Shown: positions 26,456 through 37,015, numbered from the stretch's first letter. The stretch is 41,614 bases of DNA from Dicyema japonicum (GCA_011109175.1 RDEW01000054.1:61382-102995), one strand, 5' to 3'. A program made the numbers and translations. The notes: generated by a model from the sequence alone, not told the origin.

Positions 26456-28610
26456 CAATACAAGGACTCCCTACAGAGCGAATGACAGGACATCGTCCCC
26501 CGATCTCACTCTTGCCTCACCAAACGTCGCAACATTAACAAAATGGACAGTGCTATACCAGCAGTGATCATAATCCCGTTATGATTACGTTTGAAGGAAG
26601 AGTGTCAATTGTAAAGAAACCTGCTTTATTTACCGACTACAAAAATGTCGACTGAAAAAAGTTCTCAAATTTTGTCGACTATTATCTACTTGACTTTCAT
26701 TTATTAAATTTCAACATCGATAAAGCACTTTTTAATAGAGTGGTACGCGAAGGAATGAAAATTTGTATTAAAAGAAGGCCTCAAGAAAGAATTCTTCCCC
26801 CAGAGCCGATCCACTCATAAAGGAAAGAAATTACCTAAAAAGCCTCCAAAAACAATTTTGGGAAACAAGATTGAGAATTCGTACATTAGAAGAAGAGATC
26901 AGGAACAATGCAAAGAAGAAACAAGAGAAAGTTTGGAAAAACCTCATGTCCAATTTAAACAAGCAGAACTCCCTTACAAAAATGTGGAAAACACTTAGAA
27001 GCTTTAGTAACGCTGACAACCCGGCCACACGTGATGAAATGGAAAACAAGATCTTCCTAAACAAACTTATGAAGTACTACTCCTCCACGAGTTTCATCCC
27101 ACACAAGAAATTCGAAGGTCCATCCATCCTAGCCCTCAAACCTAAAAGAGCCATCTCCCCGATTTCCTCTCTGTGGAGAACGCACAGAATATGGTCAAGG
27201 GTCAAAAGTCGACTTATTCCTGTGGTCCGGACGTAATCCCTGCAATAGTTCTGAAAAACATAGGCCCCTATGCTATCATGGCCCTCACTAAAATTTTCAA
27301 CTTTTCAATCAACAAAAATTGTATTCCTTCCATATGGAAGCTATCGAACATACGACCAATTCTGAAACCCGGGCGACCAAAGGGATCACCAGCCTCATAC
27401 AGACTAATATCTCTCCTATGTGTTACATCAAAACTTTTGGAAAAGCTAATTCTTGAACTAATCAAACCATACCTTTCTGATGCACCTTTTCAACACGGAT
27501 TCAGAAAAGGACACTCCACAGAAACGCATCTTACATGCCTTAAAAATTCCATCAAGGATGGACTAAAGCACAAACCTCACCAGAAGTCTTTGTTATGCTC
27601 CATCGATATAGAAAAGGCTTTTGATACTGTCCCAAGAAAGCTTTTGACAAGGAAGATCTTTACGTCAAAAATTCCAAACAACCTGAAAATCTGTATCTCT
27701 AATTTCCTAAATGGAAGAAGAGGAAGAGTAACTGCTGGAAAAACTAGATCAGTGACCAAGTTCCTTCCAAATAGAGTCCCTCAAGGATCTCCACTTTCAC
27801 CACACCTATTCAACCTATTCTTGAATGACATGCCCTCCTATACCAGTGACGATACTCTGGCTTTGACATATGTGGATGATATAATGGTCGCAGTCAAAGA
27901 CCAGTGCGTTAATACTGCTGTATACCGGATACAAGCTTCATTGGACGATCTAAACTGTTGGCTCGTTAAGAACATTCTACATACAAGTCCCGAAAAGTCT
28001 TATAAAACAATTTTCACAACAGAAGATTGACAAACTCCGCTCCATGTTTAGCCATAAATGGAAACTCAATCCCCACGACCAACTCGGTCAAGATACTGGG
28101 CGTAACTTACGACCCACTCTTGACCTTCAGCAAACACATCGACAACGTCATGCCTTCGGCACAACGAAAGCTAAATTTTGTTAAAACACTCCTTGGACAA
28201 TATAATGGTTGTTTCAACTCAAATTTGGACTCGCTCTACGTGCAGTATATTCAACCGTCTCTAACTTACGAGTGTGCTGCATGGGGAACCAACCTATCAA
28301 ACAGGAATATAGAAAAAATCAATACCTTCCAAAAAATGGCCAGTAAGACTTTGCAAAGGTTTTCTTGGACACCTCTAAACTATACACCTTTTGAGAAATT
28401 AGTGAGGAAAACAGGAGCCTTAATACCCTCCAAAAAAGTTAGAAACCCCCGACCAATCCGGAAATGCGTTGGAACCCGGGAAGAACACCGAGCAAGAATG
28501 AGATGGGAACTCGAGGCGGTCGGAATCACCTGACGGCTATGTAGTTATTTAATTTGTCGGTGATTTTTGGTTTTTAATAATAATCAAAAATAATAAATAC
28601 TTAATCACTC
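26456..28610 (+). mobile_element. Jockey/I-like LINE, copy A, nearly complete RT
   Basis: Begins inside the APE endonuclease (SSPDLTLASPN, then SDHNPVMITFEG). A linker with many Lys/Glu residues follows (26871-27236). The main frame 27173-28030 has all RT blocks: CGPDVIPAIVLKNIGP, GSPASYRLISLL, QHGFRKGHSTETHL, CSIDIEKAFDTVPRKLL, VPQGSPLSPHLFNLF and LTYVDDIMVA. The Y-V-D-D here is Y-A-D-D in copy B. At 28028 a stop and frame change lead to 28027-28533 (KILGVTYDPLLTFSKHI ... MRWELEAVGIT). The same frameshift and stop occur in copy B, so they predate the duplication. The element is 5' truncated and inactive. Confidence 0.85.
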
Positions 28611-28614
28611 TATG

Positions 28615-28815
28615 GCATGATGGCTAAGTGTATAAGCTCCCGACCAAAATCATGAGGTCCCTGAATCTCGTTCCTGTCCATTGAGTTGAAGGTTCCACAC
28701 ATCTATGATCTTTTGGAGATGAGAGTGACGTCGTCATCAGCTTATAGTGAGCAATGATCACTCTATGATAGTTCCCGATAGTCATTATAAGGCTATCTGT
28801 CTTATTGTGCTGCAC
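28615..28815 (+). repeat. tRNA-derived SINE-like repeat
   Basis: TGGCTAAGTG (28621-28630) matches an RNA polymerase III A box, and GGTCCCTGAATC (28656-28667) is a diverged B box. Together with the tRNA-like spacing and recurrence at 38210-38400 and 8270-8400 this suggests a SINE. In copy B about 21 nt including the A box are deleted. No functional tRNA cloverleaf could be drawn. Confidence 0.5.
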
Positions 28816-29831
28816 ATAACAGAGGTTTTGATTATTGCTTCCAAGTGGAAGTCCTCACAATTTCGTTATGACTCCACGCGTAGTTGTGGTTGAGCATACT
28901 TAGTCGGTATATGTTCCACGGAGGATTGTTCATTTCATATCCTTATTTTGTGAATACATTAACCATTCGTGAAGGCTATTAAGGGCTTCTCTTTATCCCA
29001 ACTTTATTCGATTTAGATTTGCAGAATCCCTAAAATATATTAACCAAAGCATGCAGATCAGTCTAAAGTCTTTCCTTATGGATCCAATTTGGAATAGAGC
29101 CAAAATTTAAAGGGAATTTTCCATTGATGAAAATGCTAGAATGTTTCCATGACAAAATCATGCACGGCGTTTACAGAACTTTAAAGACTTTATTTGAAAA
29201 CACAGAGTGAGATTTAATTAAAATGTAAAAGCCAAAGAAGGAACCGCAAATATCTCCCACAATGCTCTCAATGAATATCAAGTACTTTTCAGGCCATCGT
29301 GAGGTTCCATTATAAAAAGTGGTCAAGGACGAAGCCGTCATTCACTTCCTTCGACATCAGGCGGTCAGTATGGAAGAAGGATCATCGGCATTTTTTGCAA
29401 GCCACACTGGGCATCCAGTTGACCAAAAAAATTGATCAACACAATAAGGGTAAACCACACAACCACAATATAATTTTTCCGATTACTTCCAACAGGATGT
29501 TGCAAATAATGGCACAAATAAAATCAAATCTGCAGTTACTCAACCTTTATTAAGGAATGTGAATCTCTCAGTACTTATTAGGTAGGTTTATGATTCCATA
29601 CTACACGTACTAACATATCGGAACCACGTGCTATGAAACTAAATTATCTGACAATTTAAAAGTGATGTCATTGTAGCTGATAATCAAATTCCAGTTGTCT
29701 TCAAAACCATTAATTGCTTTTACTATTTTTTAATATACTGACCATTACTAAAATCAATAATGACATAATTAGAACTCAAATATACTCATATGCTCATCAA
29801 AGACCACGTGTTTAATAGAAAGCTACTGAGT
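28816..29831. other. Non-coding sequence within duplicated block
   Basis: No gene recognised. The one 84-codon frame (29299-29553) has no ATG start; its counterpart at 38873-39127 differs by five amino-acid changes against about two silent ones, giving no sign of protein constraint. TSDs or element ends were not found. Confidence 0.45.
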
Positions 29832-29862
29832 TGATAGGAGTTTGTTATTATTTATTTTATTT

Positions 29863-30500
29863 TTATTTATTTATTTATTTATTTTAATAACCCCGGGAAC
29901 ACCGAGAAAGAAAGACAAAAGAGTCAGACAGTTAGGTGATCCCAGTCCTCGCAATCACTTGTGCCATTCGACGTCTGTGATCCTCCATCGTCCCCACTAC
30001 TTTCCGGAAGAGCCTTCTCTCGGTCTTGCAGAGGAATCCGATCGGGGAGGGGAATTTCTTATCCAATCGGTTTTCTCTTGCCATGGGAAGGATTAGGCGA
30101 AGCGGATTTCCATCTTCCTCACAGAGGCGAAGAAATCCGGAGCCACGACTACGGATCTTAGCTTCTTTGAGTAGTGGGTCGACTGTTGATCCATTACGTG
30201 GGGAAAGCATACTGATTGTTTTCCGGTATATCGAGTTGATTCTTTGGACCAAAGACTCCGATAGCCCGAATCTCCATACAACGGAGGCATACTCAATGGC
30301 AGGCGCGATTGTTTGTTGGTAGAGTGTAGAAACGGAAAAGTCAATGTTCCTCGTGGTCCTCCGAACAAGGGCGCGTATAACGTTAACTTTCTGGAGGCCC
30401 CTGGTGATCATGTCTGTTGCGTGGGAGTTGAATTTGAGAAGGCTATCGTACTTGACTCCAAGGACAATGGGGGACTTTGTCACTGGAATCCTAGTGGGAC
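29863..30500 (-). mobile_element. 5'-truncated LINE inserted in SNAP-25 copy A
   Basis: The frame 29932-30579 encodes the post-thumb part of a LINE (VLGVKYDSLLKFNSHATDMI, SVSTLYQQTIAPAIEYASVV, KTISMLSPRNGS, EDHRRRMAQVIARTGIT and stop). Its 3' tail is AATAAATAAATAAA-type sequence (29842-29885 on the plus strand). The 5' truncation falls at about 30500, where SNAP-25 exon sequence resumes on the other strand; the first residues of the open frame (about 30501-30579) are read from that host DNA. The closest relative in the window is the plus-strand copy at 31756-33150. Confidence 0.85.
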
Positions 30501-30628
30501 AGTGACCTCCCAGAACACCCAATTGGACAGAATAAACCATCTTGTACACGTGTGTTGTTATTTTGAAGACACATGTCACGGATTCTCGACTGAAGGATGC
30601 TGACGATGGAGCTAAGAGGATTCTTTAG
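30499..30628 (+). pseudogene. SNAP-25 copy A, 3' exons only
   Basis: The last 45 nt of the penultimate exon (VTSQNTQLDRINHL), a 25-nt intron (30544-30568) and the last exon ending RIL plus TAG (30626-30628) are retained and match 40134-40263 almost perfectly. The acceptor reads TTTTGAAG instead of TTTTGTAG. Everything upstream is replaced by the LINE, so this copy cannot make a SNARE protein. Confidence 0.9.
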
Positions 30629-30694
30629 TTATTTTGATATTTATTATATTTTTAATTTATTAGGTGAGTCCTGGTTGTTGTGAGTCGTTTCTTG

Positions 30695-30970
30695 AGTAAT
30701 CGGCCTCTTTAAGTCATCGTGAGGTCTTTTAGGTGATAGGTTGATTTTTTTGTATGGACTGTCTTAATGTCCTTAGTATGTGAGGTTGGGCTTTGTTCTA
30801 GTGTCTCGGTAGTTTTGAGTGGTCTCTGGGATGCTCGGTCTCTATAAGTCATTGTGGGTTTTTTAAGTGATTGGACGATATTTTGCATGACCTGTCTCAA
30901 TGTCTCTAACATATAAGGTTGGTCCTAACTTTAAGTCTTCTCGAAGGGTAGGGCAAGTTTCTGTGATCGA
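30695..30970 (+). repeat. Imperfect 135-nt tandem repeat 3' of SNAP-25
   Basis: CGGCCTCTTTAAGTCATCGT at 30701 recurs as CGGTCTCTATAAGTCATTGT at 30836, followed in both by GGACTGTCTTAATGTC or GACCTGTCTCAATGTC and a (T/A)AGGTTGG word. The same pair lies at 40336-40600. It may be part of the SNAP-25 3' region; the minus-strand 67-aa frame through it is not convincing. Confidence 0.65.
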
Positions 30971-31259
30971 ATGATAGTGAAGAAGGGAATCGATGAGGTT
31001 GATTTCCCAAAGTCAGTCTCAATGAATTTTTAAAAATTATGACTAAATATCAATTTGATGATTCAAAAAATTTATTACGGAATTTTGATGTTAAGATTAT
31101 TTTTTAAGGTCAATAAATTATTTGAATAAGGCATTATATTTAGTAGTTATTCCGATAACTGACAATTCAGAACCTCCCCCAATTGACAATTAAATTATTA
31201 CGAATATTGTCCCCTATTAATTATCGTCACGTATTTTAAAAGTACTTTTAAAAAACCTG

Positions 31260-31480
31260 TACTTTAAGCAGAGCCATGATACCTATAACTCTTCAGGCAG
31301 GACAAATTCAAGTAAAGAACAGTTATGATAACTTATCGTAGAGGGAGAACCAAAGAATGCTTTTCACTTCTTTTTGTTGTATGTATGTCCTTTATAGACG
31401 ATCGGGTCCCCTAGTGAAATGTTCACGATGACGGAGTCACTCGTCAAGCCAAAGCATAGTAAACGCGTGGAAGCTTCATT
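31260..31480 (+). repeat. Dispersed ~200-nt structured repeat, copy R3
   Basis: GGCAGGACAAATTCAAGTAA, AGTTATGATAACTTATCGTA, TTTTCACTTCTTTTTGTTG and CCTTTATAGACGATC follow the order of R1 and R2. Stems AGTTA/TAACT, GTGAA-ATG-TTCAC and GACG...CGTC remain paired with different sequences. It lies about 640 nt downstream of the SNAP-25 remnant. Confidence 0.6.
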
Positions 31481-31568
31481 TGGAATGTACAGCAGCGAGA
31501 TTCTATCCAGAATCATTAAGCCTTTTTGCCCAGCACTTATGACACTGCATCAATAGTACTTATAAATT

Positions 31569-31755
31569 AGCAACCGACTCTCATTTCCTTTTATGATTTG
31601 TATTCCCTTATCAGCTGTCCCTCACCCTTTTTGCTATTAGCACGTGAAAAGAAAAGCGATTTGGGTCATAGAGTCCAGTGATAGTTCAAAGAGAGAAGCA
31701 TAAACACAAGTCATGTTACAAATCAGACATTTCTGAGCCTTCCAAGTAAAAAAGT
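31569..31755. other. No recognisable gene
   Basis: Unique sequence after the duplicated block. Short frames only; a LINE begins near 31756. Confidence 0.4.
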
Positions 31756-33150
31756 CAAGTTTATACAACCTGTCCATTAACAATAATATTATTCCCAAGA
31801 TTTGGAAGAATTCTATCATCAGACCGATATTGAAGGCTGGGAAACCAGAGACAGAACTTGCCTCCTACAATCCTATCTCCGTACACTGTCAAAAATTATG
31901 GAGAAACTTGTATTATCAGTCATTATTCCGTATCTTCCACGTCCTATAGTTCAACATGGTTTCCTCCGCGGTAGGTCCACCGCTACATACTTGGCTACCC
32001 TATCGCAGTTCATTGCCGACGGTTTTAACACCTATCCCCCGCCTCATAAACGCACAATCTTGGTTTCTATTGACATCAACAAAGCCTTTGACACTGTTTC
32101 GAGGAAAATCCTGGTTGGAAAAATATTTTCTACTAATATTCGTCCGAATGTGAATTTATGACTGGCCAACTTTTTGTCTGGAAGACGTGGAAGAGTAGTC
32201 AGTGGTGATCACAGATCTAGATCACGATTACTACCGAACGGGGTACCCCAGGGGTCTCCACTTTGACCAATTCTATTCAACTTATTCCTACACGACCTAC
32301 CTAATGATGGAGACAAGATTCCCTGCTATTATCCTACGCAGACGATGTAGTCATTGCAATACGGAACCGTTCGACGAAAGTCGCATTCTTTAAGACTCAG
32401 GCAAAATTGAACACTCTCCACGATTGGATTGTTGGGAATCGACTTAAGATTTCTTCAACCAAGTCTATTTGTACCATTTTCACTTCGGACCGTCTTCTAA
32501 AAATGAACCGAGTATCTTTATTGGTCCCACTCGGATTCCAGTGACAAGGTCCCCCACTGTCCTTGGAAGTCAAGTACGACAGTCTACTCAATTATAACTC
32601 CTACGCAAAAAACATGATTACCAGGGGCCTCCATAAAATTCACGTTTTACGCGCCCTTCTCCGGAGGACTCCGAGGAATATGGACTTTTCTGTTTCTACC
32701 CTCTAACAGCAAACAATCGCGCCAGCCTTTGAGTATGCCTCCGTTGCATGGAAATTCGCGCTATCGGAGACTATGGTCCACAGAGTCAACTCAATACACC
32801 AGAAAACCATCAGTATGATTTGCCCACGTATTGGATCAACCCACTACTCATGGAAGCTAAGACCCGTAATCGTGGTTCCGGATTTCTTCGCGTCTGTGAG
32901 GAAGATGGAAACCTTCGCCTGATCATTTCCATGGCAAGAGAAAACCGATTAAATAGGAAATTCTCCTCCCCGATCGTATTCCTCTGAAGACCGAGAGAAG
33001 GCTCTTTTGGAAAGTAGCGGGGACAATGGAAGATCACAGACGTCGAATGGCACAATTGATTGCGGGGACTGGGATCACCTAACTGTTTGACTCTTTTGTC
33101 TTTCTTTCTCGGTGTTCCCGGGGTTATTAAAATAAATAAAATAAAAATAC
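31756..33150 (+). pseudogene. Jockey/I-like LINE, RT to 3' tail, decayed
   Basis: Frames in order: NLSINNNIIPKIWKNSIIRP, VQHGFLRGRSTATYLATLSQ, VSIDINKAFDTVSRKILVGK (AFD box intact), NGVPQGSPL with a stop, LSYADDVVIAIRN in another frame, NRLKISSTKSICTIFTSD, LHKIHVLRALLRRTPRNMDF, and the C-terminus HRRRMAQLIAGTGIT. A CCCCGGGGTTATTAAAAT-like end and AAATAAAATAAAAAT tail finish it. Several stops and frameshifts. Same family as 29863-30500. Confidence 0.8.
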
Positions 33151-33289
33151 TACTTGCTTCTAGAACTCTCTCCTCTTACCGAGGAGTCAATATCCTGAAA
33201 CCCATCCATTTCCTTCTCACCCGTGTCGTCTGGGATGTCATCGAACCGAATTACTAATTCTCCCAGATGACTGGTTACTGTTCCAAATC

Positions 33290-33640
33290 TTCCTATCTAA
33301 CTCCACCATCATGCTCTCCAATGTCTTCCTAAGAAAACAAATTGAATGTATGCTCTAGTTGGTGTGCCGATTCCTATGGCCTCCAAATGAAATTTATAAG
33401 CCTTAGAAACGACACCGTCCCACGTCACAACAATACGGATGACTGGAGCACCATACAGTAGCTTTTGTTCTCAGCCGATAAGTCATATTTATGCAACTCT
33501 TTCACTTCAATGTGCGTTGACCTTGCTTGAAAAGAGACTGAAGCGGCCAAATTTTTATGAGAGTATTTATCAACACACGTAGTATCCCAAACCAGGTTCT
33601 GATCATTAGCAAAGGCGAATTTTGTCACCCCGTCGAGGCG
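33290..33640 (-). pseudogene. Retroelement nuclease fragment (RLE type)
   Basis: Minus-strand GKRLDGVTKFAFANDQNLVW then DTTCVDKYSHKNL resembles the RPDG...WDxTCVDT domain at 24292. It is followed by EVKELHKYDLSAENK and, after a frame change, VTWDGVVSKAYKFHLEAIGI and LRKTLESMMVE, which are the C-terminal blocks of the R2-like protein at 12600 (EVEKFHKYDLLANEL, ITWDGIVSRFFKGHL, LRKTLESM). The fragment thus carries both signatures, supporting a common nuclease fold. Frameshifted and incomplete. Confidence 0.6.
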
Positions 33641-33822
33641 TTTACCCTGTAAGTCTTCACGTTAACAAACAAATCCAGTTCTCACGATGAGGAGCAGTGT
33701 CCTTTTAATATCACACACATGTTCATCCATAACCAACTGAGCGGAAAGAACACATTCCAGTCCTTCGCAGTCGCTGGGGTGGAGGAGAGCGAATGATATT
33801 TTTTCATGCCATTCCAGCACTG
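33641..33822. other. No recognisable gene
   Basis: Minus-strand frame 33682-33915 runs into the tandem repeat and shows only a hydrophobic start; I do not call it. Confidence 0.35.
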
Positions 33823-34124
33823 AGTGTCACCTGAGACAGGTGGATCATGTGACACCACTTTAATAGAATAAATGAAGATAATGAATATAAAAAACCAAGA
33901 GAAACCTTCGTCCAAGTAGTCAATGTAGAGATCAACTCAAATGCCAATCTTATAATTAAGGCAATTTTTTATTAGTGTCACCTGAGACAGGTGGATCATG
34001 TGACACCACTTTAATAGAATAAATGAAGATAATGAATATAAAAAACCAAGAGAAACCTTCGTCCAAGTAGTCAATGTAGAGATCAACTCAAATGCCAATC
34101 TTATAATTAAGGCAATTTTTTATT
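33823..34124 (+). repeat. Perfect 151-nt tandem duplication
   Basis: The unit beginning AGTGTCACCTGAGACAGG repeats at 33974. As far as I can check by eye the two units are identical, so the event is recent or an assembly artefact. Each unit starts with nested inverted repeats (CACCTG/CAGGTG within GTGTCAC/GTGACAC). Confidence 0.85.
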
Positions 34125-34419
34125 GCAGTTAGAATTTAAAATACAATCGATCATCGCAAATTGGCCACATTTTGATAATTTTTCAAAGAAAAAAATTTTA
34201 TGCTCACTATTAAGAAAAATCATTTTTTAATTTAATTTTTAATACGAAAATAAAACGGAAGTTTTCCAATTCTACTCGTGAACGCTATACACGGCTTACT
34301 TTAATGAAAAAGTTGAGGATTTTTTTAAATATGAATAAACGGAAAATGAAACTTATTGAAAATCAAAATTCTATGGAAGATTAGACAATAGTGAACAAGA
34401 ATCTGCAAAAAAAGATAAA
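34125..34419. other. AT-rich left flank of pogo element
   Basis: AT-rich sequence without a recognised gene. Confidence 0.4.
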
Positions 34420-34666
34420 TACAGTCCGACCCCGAATTGGGGCAGACCCCAGGGGTGGGGCACCCTCGGATTTTGGGGCACCCCCGCATTTTGGGGCATT
34501 TTTTTGGCCAACATTTTGGCAGAGTAAAATGGAAAATCGATAAAAAATATGGAAATTTTGGGGCACTATAAAATTGTGGGGAATGAAATTATAAGTAAAT
34601 AAAATTATATTTTATTAATAAATATATAATTTTAATTTACACGTTTATTTACATTTTTTGTTGTGA

Positions 34667-35815
34667 ATGGTTATCAACTACGAAACAAAATTAACGATTG
34701 CTAAATTGATATTGAAGAACAAATTATCTGAAAGACAGATAATTAAAAAATACAAAACTAGTAAAGGCATGATTTCGCGAATAAAAAAACAATTGTACTG
34801 TAATCACGGATGAGGATCCTATGCCTTATTGTGAGAAATCTAAATTCGATGATCAAGTTTTTGAAATATTTCAGAAACTACGCGAAGATAAGGTTCCAAT
34901 ATCAGGTCCTTTCATAAAGAAAATTGCCTTATATACGGCTTCAAAAATTGGATTTGATTCTTTCAAAGCTTCAAACGGCTGGCTTGACAGATTTAAAAAG
35001 CGACATGAACTGAAATTTAAATCAATTTGTGGAGAAAAAAATTCATGTGACTTGACTTACATCAATGAGTTTTTTAAAATTCTTGATGAGAAAATTATTC
35101 AATATGGAAAACAAAATGTTTTTAATTGTGATGAAACTGCTCTTTATAAATGAGTTTTTTAAAATTCTTGATGAGAAAATTATTCAATATGGAAAACAAA
35201 ATGTTTTTAATTGTGATGAAACTGCTCTTTATATAAAAAGGACTCCACGAAAGTCGTTTGTCGGAATAAATGACGATACGTTTGGCTTTAAAGAGGGAAA
35301 AGAAAGAGTCACTGTACTTCTTTGTTGCAATTCCTTGGGGGAAAAACTTGAGCCAATGATTGTTGGAAAATTTAAAAACCCTCGATGTCTCAAAAATTTC
35401 AATGTGAAAGATTTTGGAATTTCATATTCATCTTCTAAAAATGCATGGATGACTGGAAATATTTTTATGAGCGGGTTGACTCTGATAAATGAAAGATTTT
35501 ATACAATCATCTGAAAAGTATTAATATTGCTTGATAATGCGGGATGTCATAAAACTATTGAATGCTCAAGTATTGAGTTTTTTTTTTGCCAAAAATTACA
35601 ACACCGTATTTGCAACCATTGGATATGGTAATTATCAAGACCTTTAAAGATTATTACTCAAATTATCTGATTCAGTATTTGTGTTTTGAGGAGGATGATG
35701 ATGAATCCAAACGGTTGATAAACAAAATAAACCTTCATCATGTAATTCTGCTAATTTCTAAAAGCTGGGAAAAACTTGATCCAAGTTTAATATTTAATTG
35801 TTAGAATCAAAATGA
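34667..35815 (+). pseudogene. Pogo/Tigger transposase, frameshifted
   Basis: MVINYETKLTIAKLILKNKL then ERQIIKKYKTSKGMISRIKK is the psq helix-turn-helix (34667-34810). After a frame change, FIKKIALYTASKIGFDSFKA and SNGWLDRFKKRHELKFKSIC is the CENP-B-type domain. VFNCDETALY carries the first catalytic Asp, followed by TVLLCCNSLGEKLEPMIVGK and, after another break, LLDNAGCHKTIECSS with the second Asp and TTPYLQPLDMVIIKTFKDYY near the third acidic position. An 85-nt tandem duplication at 35065 and a stop near 35514 further disrupt it. An acidic tail continues to about 35815. Confidence 0.85.
35065..35234 (+). repeat. 85-nt tandem duplication inside transposase
   Basis: ATGAGTTTTTTAAAATTCTT starts at 35065 and again at 35150. 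The unit covers the exon part encoding FNCDETALY, so the catalytic first-Asp motif is present twice, and since 85 is not a multiple of three the second copy is in a new frame. Confidence 0.9.
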
Positions 35816-36221
35816 AAAGATTCGTGATTCCGTAAAAATTGAAGATACCATTACAAAAGAAATAATCAACAATGCCGTAAACGAACCATTGAATGGGGAA
35901 AGTGACGAATTCGTTGATAATATTTACAACGAGGTTTAGAAAACAATAACATGGAAACAATTCTAAAAGAAACGCAAGATTCTCTTGATCAGCTAGAGAA
36001 GAAAATTTTTTACATATCTCTTGAAATGCTCAAAGAATTTTACGATTTTCGACTTAATTTTATGAAAAATGTAAGAAGTAAAAGGATAACTGGTGATAAA
36101 TTAACTGATTATTTTTCTAAAATTGATTTTTGATGTTTAAAATCTCTGGTTTATTAAACCCCTGTTTTTGGGGCACCCTCGCTTTTTGGGGCACTTGGTG
36201 CCCCAATTCGGGGTCGGACTG
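35816..36221 (+). other. Transposase tail and right end of pogo element
   Basis: Short frames (ETQDSLDQLEKKIFYISLEM at 35951-36133) look like the coiled C-terminal tail seen in some pogo proteins, out of frame with the core. The last 60 nt form the right terminal repeat. Confidence 0.4.
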
Positions 36222-36378
36222 TATTGCAGTTAGATAAACTGATAGTGAGGAAACTCTTAGCAAATGTGGTGAATAAACGTGAAGTTTCTCTAATTTTTTT
36301 AATAAGTACAAAGCACGCATTAATTGGATTAAAGAAAAAACACCTAGGTATTTAATTTTATTTTAATAAAATTAAATA

Positions 36379-36674
36379 CGTTTTTTTGTTTATTTAAGGC
36401 ATTTAAAAAAATTTATTTGCTCATTGTTTTTCAAAATTATTGATTTCATTTTTTCTAAGAGATAGCACTTAATTATAGCATTATAACATTTATAAACTAC
36501 AAAAAATTGCATTTAAAAAATAAGCACGTTTTTTTGTTTATTTAAGGCATTTAAAAAAATTTATTTGCTCATTGTTCTTCAAAATTATTGATTTCATTTT
36601 TTCTAAGAGATAGCACTTAATTATAGCATTATAACATTTATAAACTACAAAAAATTGCATTTAAAAAATAAGCA
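36379..36674 (+). repeat. 148-nt tandem duplication in hAT-like subterminal DNA
   Basis: CGTTTTTTTGTTTATTTAAG occurs at 36379 and 36527 and the intervening 148 nt repeat with one or two differences (GTTTTTC versus GTTCTTC). Words such as TAGCACTTAA and TATAACATTTAT resemble the subterminal part of the complete hAT at 21434. Confidence 0.8.
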
Positions 36675-36856
36675 CTTAAAAATTTTGATTTTTTGAAAAA
36701 AGGAAAAAATAAGATTTGTAGTGAAGATGCCAGAACTTTGATAGCACTGATTAGTGCCGTTTCGAACCTTATCCAAAGTCGCTGCGAGGCTTCGAAGCAA
36801 GCCTTCGTTCGACACTGGGAGAAATGCATACGTCTTTATTAAAACAAAATTGTCAA

Positions 36857-37015
36857 CTATTTGTTGAGCTCATTATAATATAGTTTTTGCACATTAGTGT
36901 CTATAAAATTTCTGTTTTTTCTCATTAAAACTTTCGACTTTTTAATCCCCCACTCAACATAACATGTTGTTACAGAGTATCCGTTAAAATAGTAATAGTT
37001 GATTTTATATTTTGA
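36857..37015 (-). pseudogene. hAT transposase C-terminal remnant
   Basis: Minus-strand YYFNGYSVTTCYVEWGIKKS then KVLMRKNRNFIDTNVQKLYY and NELNK with a stop aligns block for block with the hATC end at 21594 (SASVERAIK ... LKKDRNFHPDNIKHYF ... NYNK). Same family, separate copy. The tandem repeat at 36379 probably represents its 3' subterminal region. Confidence 0.65.

Larger units (their letters stand above)
27577..29862 (+). repeat. Duplicated block 1, copy A
   Basis: Nearly identical to 37165-39456 with scattered substitutions and small indels. It holds the 3' half of the LINE, a SINE-like unit and about 1 kb of non-coding sequence upstream of the SNAP-25 locus. Copy B starts exactly at an N, so the true left limit is unknown. 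Confidence 0.9.
30501..31568 (+). repeat. Duplicated block 2, copy A
   Basis: Matches 40136-41205 with few differences. Contains the SNAP-25 3' end, an imperfect tandem repeat and structured repeat R3. Confidence 0.9.
34422..36221 (+). mobile_element. Pogo/Tigger-like DNA transposon (1800 bp)
   Basis: Both ends read CAGTCCGACCCCGAATTGGG toward the interior and are flanked by TA (34420-34421 and 36222-36223), the Tc1/mariner-superfamily target. Repeated GGGGCACCCTCG-like motifs extend the terminal repeats. Inside is a broken transposase with a psq-type N-terminus, a CENP-B-like second domain and a DDE core, the pogo/Tigger arrangement. A truncated relative lies at 7178-7362. Confidence 0.9.

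Noticed and set aside
28615-28690. Functional tRNA gene
   Set aside because: A- and B-box-like words exist but no cloverleaf with proper acceptor and anticodon stems can be formed; treated as SINE-like.
29299-29553. 84-aa ORF kept open in both duplicated blocks
   Set aside because: It has no ATG, and the copies differ by five replacement and about two silent changes, so there is no sign of selection on protein.
30709-30912. 67-aa minus-strand ORF duplicated at 40344-40547
   Set aside because: It runs through an imperfect tandem repeat, and its presence in both copies merely reflects the recent segmental duplication.
33823-34124. CRISPR array
   Set aside because: There are only two contiguous 151-nt units without short repeats and variable spacers, and the sequence is clearly eukaryotic.
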